This document shows, in pieces, positions 40,103 through 48,980 of a stretch of 64,000 nt of DNA. The stretch is from Dromaius novaehollandiae (Eukaryota > Chordata > Aves > Casuariiformes > Dromaiidae). A program made the position numbers and the translations under genes. Numbering within the stretch: position 1 is the first letter of the stretch; each line of letters starts with the position of its first letter. The stretch is from positions 106,064,387-106,128,386 of the forward strand of contig NC_088100.1 of the NCBI RefSeq assembly GCF_036370855.1, in the 5' to 3' direction. The notes beneath the pieces are model-generated. The model was given only the letters and a program-made list of their open reading frames with translations, was not told where the DNA came from and did no database searches.

Positions 40103-40118
40103 TTTGCGGAGAGGCGAG

Positions 40119-40124
40119 CACGTG
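40119..40124 (+). promoter_or_regulatory. TGFB2: E-box of the TGFB2 core promoter
   Basis: CACGTG, the USF-type E-box. The human counterpart lies at -50 to -45 and binds USF1/USF2. Counting from it places the transcription start near 40169, and the TATA box at about -30, which is self-consistent. Confidence 0.8.
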
Positions 40125-40138
40125 GGGCGGGGAGACCT

Positions 40139-40145
40139 TATAAAT
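40139..40145 (+). promoter_or_regulatory. TGFB2: TATA box of TGFB2
   Basis: TATAAAT preceded by a GC-rich stretch (GGGGCGGGGAGACC), 15 bases after the E-box. It is about 30 bases before the start site predicted independently from E-box spacing. A second TATA-like AATAAATAG near 40037 lies further upstream and lacks the adjacent CRE/E-box arrangement. Confidence 0.82.
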
Positions 40146-40468
40146 CTCCCTCTCCCTGCGCGGCCGTGATGTTATCTGCTGGCACCGGTCCCCTCCTCGC
40201 CGGGAGAGCAGCGGGGCCGGGGGCGCCGGGCGGGGGGCGCCGGGCGGCGCGCTAGATCCGCCGGGAGCGCCGCGGGCGGAGAGCGGGGGGAGGCCGCGGG
40301 CAGAGCGAGCCCGGGCGGCCGCGCCGAGCCGCGATCCGCGGGAGGCTGCCGGCGCGGCGCTGCCTCCTCGACTGCGGCTCGGGGTTGGCTTTGCGGCAGG
40401 AGGAGGAAGAGGAGGGCGCTGGAAAGAGCCCCGCAGCGCGCAGCGGCCCGGGCGGGGGGGGTCGGTGC

Positions 40469-40759
40469 ATGCAGCGCGGGGCGCACGCCGCAGCCTGCGG
40501 GACGCGGCCGGCCGGGGCATCGCCGCCGCTCGCTGCCGCCTGCCGCTGCGCCCGGCCGCGGGGGCCGGGGCTCCGCGCATCCGGGCGCGCACGTGCGCGC
40601 CTCTCGCCGCGCCGCGCCGAGCCGAGCGCCGCCGCCGCGGGGGCTGAGCGCGGCGCGGCGCGGGGCGGTGCCCGCTGCCCGCCGGGAGCCGCCGGGCGCG
40701 GCGGGGCTCAGCGCCGCGCCGGCACCCGCTCCCCCGCCGGCTGCGGCAGCGCCCTTTAA
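40469..40759 (+). CDS. Upstream ORF in the TGFB2 leader (96 codons)
   Basis: The only ATG between the predicted start region and the TGFB2 ATG (apart from one at the start site itself, 40169) opens a 96-codon frame ending TAA at 40757-40759, 430 bases before the main start. Its context is weak (T at -3, C at +4). The peptide is Arg/Ala/Gly-rich, as expected of CpG-island sequence. It could dampen TGFB2 translation; peptide function is doubtful. Confidence 0.4.
   Translation: MQRGAHAAACGTRPAGASPPLAAACRCARPRGPGLRASGRARARLSPRRAEPSAAAAGAERGAARGGARCPPGAAGRGGAQRRAGTRSPAGCGSAL
40585..40600. promoter_or_regulatory. 16-bp perfect palindrome centred on an E-box
   Basis: GCGCGCACGTGCGCGC is identical to its reverse complement and contains CACGTG at 40590-40595. 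It lies about 420 bases downstream of the predicted start, inside the leader. It could bind Myc/Max, USF or HIF-type bHLH dimers, or form a hairpin in the mRNA. Function is inferred only. Confidence 0.55.
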
Positions 40760-41189
40760 TACCCATCGCTGCTTTTTCTCCCCCCCTTCCCTTTTTTTTT
40801 GTGTTTTTTTTGTTTTTTTTTTTGTTTTCCACCCTGCGCCGCCAGCTCCCTGCGAACAGTCTCTTTTCGATTCACTTGAGTTGCAGGTTTGTTTGGCCGT
40901 TTGGGGTTTTTTTCCTCCCCGTTTTGGCTGTCCCGCTCTCTCCACCCCCGACTTCTAGCTAGTTGTAGGAACTCGCCTCTTTTTTATTGTTGTTGTTGTT
41001 TTTTTCACTGGCGACTCCCGTGCTTTTTTCGATTGCAGGGCGTCCTTGCAGTCCGGTTTTTCTCTGCATTTTGTCTGCAGATCTTCCCTTTGTTTGCACA
41101 CATCCCCCTTTTTATTTTTTTTAATTTTGTTGTTGTTGTGCGTTGTTAAAGTCACTCTTTTTTGGGGGCGCTGTATTTAAACACTTAAA

Positions 41190-41532
41190 ATGCACTGCTA
41201 TCTCCTGAGCGTGTTCCTCACCCTGGATCTGGCCACCGTGGCTTTCAGCCTGTCTACCTGCAGCACCCTCGACATGGATCAGTTTATGCGCAAGAGGATC
41301 GAGGCGATCCGGGGGCAGATCTTGAGCAAACTGAAGCTCACCAGCCCCCCGGACGAGTACCCCGAGCCCGAGGAGGTGCCCCCGGAGGTCATCTCCATCT
41401 ACAACAGCACCAGGGACCTGCTGCAAGAGAAAGCCAACCACAGAGCCGCCACTTGCGAAAGGGAGAGGAGCGACGAGGAGTATTATGCCAAAGAAGTTTA
41501 CAAAATAGACATGCAGCCTTTTTACCCCGAAA
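41190..41532 (+). CDS. TGFB2: TGFB2 coding exon 1: signal peptide and N-terminal latency-associated propeptide
   Basis: Encodes 114 residues plus one base of the next codon of transforming growth factor beta-2, a secreted cytokine kept latent by its own propeptide. Residues 1-20 are a signal peptide (hydrophobic [15 protein letters not shown]). The propeptide straightjacket begins [12 protein letters not shown], with Cys24 in the position that bonds to LTBP or GARP. The helix [18 protein letters not shown] follows, then NST (Asn72) as an N-glycosylation sequon and [18 protein letters not shown] near the end. An in-frame TAA at 41178 precedes the ATG, which has A at -3. Donor is GAA|A GTAAGT with the exon ending at phase 1, as in mammalian TGFB2. 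The mature cytokine lies in exons beyond the window. Confidence 0.97.
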
Positions 41533-44500
41533 GTAAGTCCTCTGTGTTTGTGCATGTGCGTGTAATTTTGCCCCGGAGGCTTGGCGGTGCCCGGCACCTC
41601 CAAATACCAGCCCTATGCATCATAGTCCTCCTTACTTGCTCATTTTCCTCTCCTGTGCAGTCTCTCAGTTGGTTGCTCATAGGGTTTCTTTTGGTGGGGG
41701 TGTATGTGTGTGTGTGTGGGGAGTTCAGCTGTCTCCAGACTTGTGGGGTTTCAGGTCCCCCGTGGGAGTCCCTTCCGGGTGCCTCTGCTTTCCCCCACCA
41801 CGTACCTGAGCTCCCCCCCCGCCGGGGTCCCGCTCCCTCCCCACCTCCGGGCTCAGATCCCCGGCTCCCCTGCGGCCCCATGTGCAGTCTCCTAAAATAT
41901 CTTTCCACTGCTGTTGTTTCCCTTGGAGTGTCTGGATCGGGCAGGTTTCCATCTCTCCATAACTGAAAAGAAAAGGAGGACTTAAAAAAAAAAAGTCACC
42001 GGCTTCGCCTTGCTTCCCTTCTCCCTGCGCCCCTCCAGAACACGGTCCTGCAGACCGCTATTCGCATTGGTGCTTGGAGAGGACGGAGGCACATGCTGCC
42101 TCCCTCCCTCCTCTCTGAGCTCGCCACCCGTTTCGGTTCGTGGGTGCTTTCATTTCAGGTGCAGAGAAGGTTTCCCTTCTGGTTAGCCTCGGTTCCTGGA
42201 ACCTGTCTCAGCCCCTCTGCCTTTGGCTGTTTTTAACGACCTTCTGATGACCCACACCACATTTTACACAATAAAAGGGTACAAATGCTCTGTGCTGACC
42301 AAATCCACTTAGGATGATTAATAATCATAACAACATGCCTTTTTGTTTTGGTAGCAAAGTTTGAGTGTATAGGGGAAAAAAAGGAAAAAGCATAGCACTC
42401 CCTTAAAAGAATCTAGATCATCATCGTACTGGGGAAAGTGAAATACCAGAAGTAAAAAATAACTGCACCGCTAGCATATCCAAAATCTAGTCCCTACTCT
42501 TTTCGTTTCACTCACTCTTCTCCCCTGCCACCACCGCTTGATGCCCTGTATCCTTGCTGTCTGTTTTTGAAAAGCATGTACCTCTTGTTTAAATAGATAA
42601 TGCAGCCATCTTGGTAACTTTATCCGCGAGTTTCTAATTGCATTTTCTCTTATTTATTTTTAGTTTAGCGAGTTGTAGCTTTGGGGCTTGCTCCGTCTTG
42701 CATGCGATAGTCCTAGGATGCCAGCCAAAGTATCTGAACCCCACACTCTGCAGCTGCCTTCCTTTCTTCTTTTCTTGTTAAATGACAGCATCAGGTACAG
42801 GACATCCTGGCAGTCAGAGCCATTTTATTATTGTAATCATGGCACCATCCATAATAGCCATGATAAATATACTCCACCCTTGTTACCCTCGGGGAAGAAA
42901 TACTTTTTGAAAAAAATGTGTATTGGAGCCAAGTGGGTATGAGCAAAGAGGTTCGGTGTAATGTGTAGGAATAGCATTGAGCGAGGACGCAGAAATCAGG
43001 TCAGTTTTTCATTGTAGTATTCAATAGCACTTTGCTGGTGTTTTTGGTGAAAGTCAGCACTTTGCTTTGAGACCTAGCGGGTCATGCCCGGACAGAGTAG
43101 CGAGCGCTGTGAATGGAGGTTATAGAGGCTAATTGACATACAGAGTTGACCCTGTGACAGAGTCTCCGAAGGCAGAAACGCATCAACCCTGACCGCACGT
43201 CTATCCTTTTTCTTTACATGAACAAACTGCGAAGAACCAATAGTCCAAAATGCAGCCACATACTTTCCAGAAAATTAAAATATCTGTGGTGTGCGACTTG
43301 GGTAGTGTTGACAAAAGAGGATCTATTTTTAAAATGTTGACAGAGGCCAGATTTGTGCTAAAGTATCGATAGAGGTTTTGGAAGAGCAGAGTAGATTGCA
43401 GGTATCTACCAACAGAGTGCATCAGAAGTTTGGGATCAGAAGGCCATTTAGCAGCAAATCCAGTACTACTGTGCAAGTGCTGTCGCTAACATCATAGTAA
43501 GTAGGTTAACTGTTTTTCCACTGCTCTCTAGTTATACTGGATGGAGTGAACCTTTCCAAAAAAGACAGGAGGGAAGAAATCACTCCACCATATTTTAAAG
43601 GAAGAAATTGAAAGTGCAGCCTTGGCAGCCACAGCCACTTCGTCCTAAACTTGTCGGATTGATTTTTTTTAACTCTACGGTTTCTGCTGCATTTGAGAGA
43701 GGCAGGAGGGAGACGGGGTACAGTGCGAGCGCACTGAAGGTCAAGGTCTGCTGAGAGGAAGGCATGGGAAAGATCAGCGGTTCAGTTTCTACCGCAAGTT
43801 GCTAATGTTCAGTAACTGACTACGGCCCAAGTATTACAAATATGTTCTAATTATACTCATAGTCAGCAATATATCACTACGGATTGCTGATAGGTCTTTG
43901 TGGGGCATTTTATAAAGTTCAGACTAAATATTTTTAGCAATGAGGAGATTTAAAAGGAAAACTATAAGAGATATTGTATATACCCCGAGGCATATTTTGT
44001 CTTAAATATTATCCTTGGCCAACTGTACTATATAAATACAGTAAATATGAATAGAACTGGCAAGGTGCCAATCTCCTGGGATGAATTTTAGTCAAGAAGG
44101 TATTTATGGGATATAAATAATACTGTGTCAACATTTAAAGAAGGGTTCTGATTAGTTTTGAATTTATTCATATTAATCTTTTCACATGCTGTTAGTTTAA
44201 GGCTCAAAGTAAAGTTATGCTAAGGTTTACTGATAGTTTGCACTGAGGAAGTAAGGGGGCATCTGGCATCTGGCTTGACAGTCCGTCCACTTGAGGTTAA
44301 AGCCGCATCTAGTCAGAATATATGTGGAAATGCAGCAATTTCTGACAGACCCCAAAACAACAGATACGAGAAGTAGCAGTGGGAAAAAAAATACTCTAGA
44401 AAGAGGTTTTGAAAAATCAGAATGTGTTTGTTTATGAAGCATGCCTACATGTGTTGTGCTTGCAACAGCATGGATTAGATATTGAAAGCTTAAATCTGCT

Positions 44501-47500
44501 CTTCAGCTCCGTTGGCAGTCAGAAATGGAGTTGTTTTACAGCACTATTGAAAGAGGGAGTTGGAGTACGGAACCTGAATGCAACATTAGACAGGAATCTT
44601 CAATGCTGTGTGCTGAGAAGCAGTTATCTGACTAGATGCTTAATACTGATTTCTGTGAAAACTGAATCACATGAAAATTTTATTATTCCTCAATTCTTCA
44701 TTGATTATACAGGGTCTGATACTTAAGGTAATTATTGATTTGAGGCTGAGTGATAACTATTGCACTGATAATGTACAGAAATTAAATTCCAGTACAGCTG
44801 TGGATTGCAAATTGTAATACTAATGCATACCTGAGACACTCAAGAAAAATAGGCAACACATGTTTGCAGGGCTATGGGTGTAATTCTGTAATCTTCATTC
44901 ATGGCAATTTGTATCGCAGTCAGTGAGTCGGTCAGTACTGATGGCTTAAGGCTTATGCAAGTAAATGACTGTTTTGAGTTTTCTGCATGCTTGGAGTCTG
45001 TAAATACACAACAGCCTAAGAAATCACAGTTCTTTTGGGTTTGGTCGTGTTTTTACCTGGATTTTAAACTAATTTAGTACAAAGTAGCCTCTACAAGTTC
45101 CAGCTTGAGCTTAGAGGTAGGATTTATCTTTTCATGAAGAAATAATCCGTGAGTATTGCTTTACATAGACTGTCATTCTGCTGAATATTTGCCTAATGAA
45201 AGACAACATTATAAACTGGCTGGGCACAATGACATGCTTCTACTTTGTCAACAAGGACTTGATTTACCAGCATTTGTATGCATGTGGGCTCCTTGTCTTC
45301 AGGGTACTGGCATTACTAGCACAGAAGTGGCTGTGCTCTGTGTCTCCCTGTGCTGACTGCATCATTACCAAAATGTTAACAGCTACTGCTGTGCAGCTCA
45401 CGTGTGTTTGCATTTAGCAGAACACAGAGCTTAATCTTTCAGGATTTCCTATGTTGTTAATGATATGGCAACAGTCTCGGGAGGAATACCTTGTTTTAAA
45501 CCCTTCTAACTATGCTGACTGTATGGCCTGCTGGTGCTGCCTGGACCACCTCTTGTAGGAGGCCTAACCCATGTTCACCAGGCTTGCTCTCTTCTGCTAA
45601 GAGGACCTGAAACACTGTGAAGGCTTCCCTGAGGAGAGGTGTGGAAGGAATGGTTCTTTGCTGCTTATTCATGAATGGCATTCAGGGCAGTCTTCCTCTG
45701 CGGTAATGAAAAAACGGGAAACTGCAAGGGACTTTAAACAGGGGCAGGGTAATTTTCTGGACAGTAGTCATTACCTACTAAGTGATAATAAAATAGTATG
45801 TTCTGGTGCACTAGGTGAGTGCTATGGAAATCAGAGAGCTCTCTTCTCCCGCTCCGACTCTTATCAAGCAGATGGTAAGGTGTGTTGTGTGTGTTTTCTG
45901 ACTTCCTTCTGAATGGTCAGTTATTTGCTGCAGCTGTATGTAGGGCACCAAGTTGGGAGGGGGATCAAGAATCTGATCTGGCGTGGTTAATTCCGTGTCA
46001 CCATCTCTCTTTTAGAGCAGGTAGTGTCTGGAAAAGAAAAAGAGCCACGTCGCCCTTTAACTGTGGGACATTGGAAGACCTGCGAGACAGAAATGTAGGA
46101 CTAAATTCCAAAGCCCTTTCCCTACCCCTTCGTGAGTTTCTCTCTGATGTCTCTTTTAAAGAGACACTTTTACTCTGTGAAAAAGTTAGATATATATCAC
46201 CGCCCTACCGCTCCCCAGTCTCCAGCCCTTTGCCAGTGTGAATGTTTTACGATCCCAGACACCTATTTTGAAAGGTTTCCTTGTCTTCTGCTGCTCTTTG
46301 AAGCCCTCACATATGGTGGAGGGAGCTTGTTGCTGGAGGCCTACTGGGAATGCCCAGCACTCATGCAGCTCTTCCTGGCTCCGTTTAATTGCAGGACCAG
46401 GTGTGAGTAGGTGATGGTACAAAGAAAACAGTATCGTCTTAATCTTCATTGGTTGCTGATTTTAGTCTGTCTCATCCTTGGTGCCCTGTGTAAGAACAGT
46501 AGTGGTCTGTATGGTTGCTTTATCTTGAAGTTACCACCTTGAGTGTATTGCTGTCAGTTTGAGATTTTTGCTTATGGAAGAGCTGAGGAAAAATATGAAT
46601 GAGGACTCCTGACTGTCTTCCTCTGTGAGCTTCTTGAGTAAGGTGCTGAAACCTGTGCAGAGCTTCGCACACAAGTGGACTCATTAACGTAAGTCCATAT
46701 GTGTATGCCTAATTAGCTTCCTGAACGGGGGCCATTTGCAGAGGGGAACAAAACTAGACAGTTCAAATCCTTCTTACTGCTGTGAGATCTGTCATTTGGG
46801 CATCAGAGCCCAGTGAAAAGGAAATACTTTGGAAACTTTATTAGAGAGGGGAAAAAAGGACTCCTTAGTACTCCTGTGGTCCCAAAAGAGTCTTATCGTG
46901 TTGGGCAGCTGGCTTCTTTTGCCTCTGTAATGTCTGTGCTAGACTCTTTCTGTGTTACAGATTAAGAGGAGACTCCCAGTATATCTTGACAAACAAGTCA
47001 TTAGTGAAGATACACAAATGTTTTCATTCCTATTGTGAAACCATATGCTGTACATTTTCAAGCAGGCAGTTTTTAGCTTGAGAATGATACACTCCCCAGG
47101 TATTATTTAATTTAATACTGTGTTATGGATGTTTCAGCTGATTTGTTTAGGCTAAAAAGTTTGCTTTGGTCATTTGTTTAGAGAAGGTTTGCATCCTGCC
47201 TTCAACCACAAGCTGTTGTTTGTTTCTTTTTAAATCTCTGATATCCACTAGTAGGTGCCTAACTGCAACATTGCTATCAGTTGGCTTCCTGCAGTAGTCT
47301 ATCTACAGCAGCTATGTTTCTTCTTAAAACATCTCCCCCACACTTGTCTTTACTGTCCTTACTGCTCTTTTAAAACTGCAACTGGGCGCTCAGCTATACA
47401 AGAAATAGAACTGAAAGGTGTGGAGAAGAAACTCAAAAATTTAGCTGTGAGAAGAAATCAGTAAGTTGGAAAAACTTGGTATGAAGAGCTGTGTTTTATC

Positions 47501-48196
47501 TCCTTCCAGTGTGAGCACTTGGTTTTGAACGTAAGAATGATTCATAAGTCTGTTTAGTACTGTGGTTCTCTTAGCTTGAGTGGTACAGGACTGGACCTGA
47601 AGAACTGAAGTGCTAAACCTGGCTTCATTAGACCTGTCTGGTGAGCAGGTTTTTACACGTTTTTGGTGCTCTGCAAGTTGGTCCAGAGTGCAGAAGTTGC
47701 CTCCTCATGTAGCATAATGGCCTCTAAAACTATCAGATTTTCGGCGGGGAAACTGCATTGGCAGTTCATACGTGGGGGAAGTCAGATGAGGAGGAATTTG
47801 GGCAGCAGTGCAGAGAGACTGCTTATTCACTGCAAAATGCCAGGCTCTACAGAAATATATCCAGTGTTGCTGTAGGGGTTCGCTGGCATACATGTTTGAT
47901 TTCCAGGAGATGCTGAACTATGCAGTCATCCCTGCAGCAGATTTGTGGCTGAGAGATTGGAGGGGATCTTTAGAACATCTCTCCCGTGGTTCAGGGTGTG
48001 ATTTGGAAGATGAATGAGAGTTAATTTTAACTGAATGTATGCTCATCAATGTAGTCAGGATCTTCGCTATAGCTAAGCTTTCTCCCACTGAAGTCTCCTT
48101 AGGGCAGCAGCCTCTTTTTGCTGATGTGCAGGGCCTAGCACAATGGGCTGCTGGTGAGCGGCTAAGATCCTGGCATGCAGCGGCTGTACAAGCCTT

Positions 48197-48266
48197 TAAA
48201 TAATAAGTTGACCTCAGGTAATTGTGCATAATTATATAAATCATTGTAAATAATAAGCTGACCTCA
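48197..48266. repeat. 20-bp direct repeat with 50-bp period
   Basis: TAAATAATAAGTTGACCTCA at 48197-48216 recurs at 48247-48266 with one difference (T to C). It abuts the CR1 3' end. Either a local duplication or a by-product of insertion; CR1 elements do not normally make such target duplications. Confidence 0.85.
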
Positions 48267-48267
48267 T

Positions 48268-48325
48268 AGCTGACCCTGCTTTGAGCAGAAGGTTGAACTA
48301 GATGGCCCTTCCAACCTGAATTAAC
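48268..48325 (+). mobile_element. CR1 LINE 3'-end fragment
   Basis: TGACCCTGCTTTGAGCAGAA, then GGTTGAACTAGATGGCCCTT, then CCAACCTGAATTA follows the conserved 3' terminal region of chicken-repeat-1 LINEs (gagcagg, ggttggactagatga, ccttccaacct, attctg). Only the last 60 bases or so are present, as is usual because of 5' truncation. CR1 is the dominant LINE of birds and other reptiles, which supports a sauropsid host. Confidence 0.85.
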
Positions 48326-48929
48326 TTGTGGTCCTCATAATAATACATTTTAATGTAGCAAAAATGATACATTATGTTGCAACTTCCATATGGTTTTGAT
48401 TCCATATCACGACATTGCAAAGATATGTTGATTTCTGTGGATCTGGATTTATCCCTCAATGTTATATTTTTCTTGTATCATAAAGACCCTGTTGCTTCCC
48501 CCCCCCCCATTTTTCTTTTACTTTTCTCATGTTGATATTGCTTTTTAAATAAATATGGCAAGTTGAGTGAAAATATTGACTACTGTATTACGCTTCAGCA
48601 AAAGCTGTAGCATCATTTTAGGTAAACTGAAGGGGGAAAAAGGAAAATGTCGTGACAGTGGCCTTTGGCTTTGTTTGTTTGCTCCTTCCCACTATATCTA
48701 ACCCACACTGCACTGACAAATACCACATCTGTCTTGACAGCCGAGTTCACAAGTAACCATTCATTCATAGCTTGAAGTTGCTGTGAGAATCTTTATTGGT
48801 TGTTTAATCTGACAGTTGTTCATTTGGACATAGACTTTGAAAAAAAAACTTTGCAGAATGACCATAACTTCAATCTGACTTTGTCAAAACCAAGAGGAAA
48901 GTCTTGTGTGAAAGAGGATACTGTACTTA

Positions 48930-48980
48930 AATATATATGTGTGTGTGTGTATGCACGTGCATACACACATGTGCGTGCAT
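48930..48980. repeat. TG/CA microsatellite with a 26-bp perfect palindrome
   Basis: A (TG)n run turns into ATGCACGTGCAT and then (CA)n. The 26 bases at 48944-48969 are a perfect palindrome centred on ACGT between 48956 and 48957. Alternating purine-pyrimidine throughout gives Z-DNA and cruciform potential. Confidence 0.9.

Larger units (their letters stand above)
39940..40770 (+). promoter_or_regulatory. TGFB2: CpG island of the TGFB2 promoter and 5'UTR
   Basis: Very dense CpG from about 39940 to 40770 in AT-rich surroundings, spanning core promoter and most of the leader. It contains many GGCGGG boxes. The large open frames on both strands here (up to about 320 codons on the minus strand) are composition artefacts rich in Arg, Ala, Pro and Gly. 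A second CpG-rich patch covers coding exon 1. Confidence 0.85.
40169..41189 (+). other. TGFB2: TGFB2 5'UTR (predicted, about 1.02 kb)
   Basis: The span from the predicted start to the ATG at 41190 matches the unusually long (over 1 kb) TGFB2 leader known in mammals. The first 600 bases are extremely GC-rich with strong folding potential. The rest turns T-rich, with T runs at 40792-40826, 40980-41005 and 41108-41140 interspersed with TTG repeats. It contains one internal ATG (40469). No splice signals convincingly remove part of it. Strong translational control is likely but inferred. Confidence 0.7.

Noticed and set aside
39870-40945. 320- and 257-codon minus-strand frames upstream of TGFB2
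   Set aside because: They are two different frames over the same CpG island, Arg/Ala/Pro-rich with no domain. An antisense non-coding transcript from this island is possible (as in human TGFB2-AS1), but nothing here supports a protein.
41533-41966. Continuation of the TGFB2 exon 1 frame past 41532
   Set aside because: It is read-through into intron 1. A consensus donor (AGTAAGT) lies exactly at the conserved exon boundary, and the downstream residues do not resemble the propeptide.
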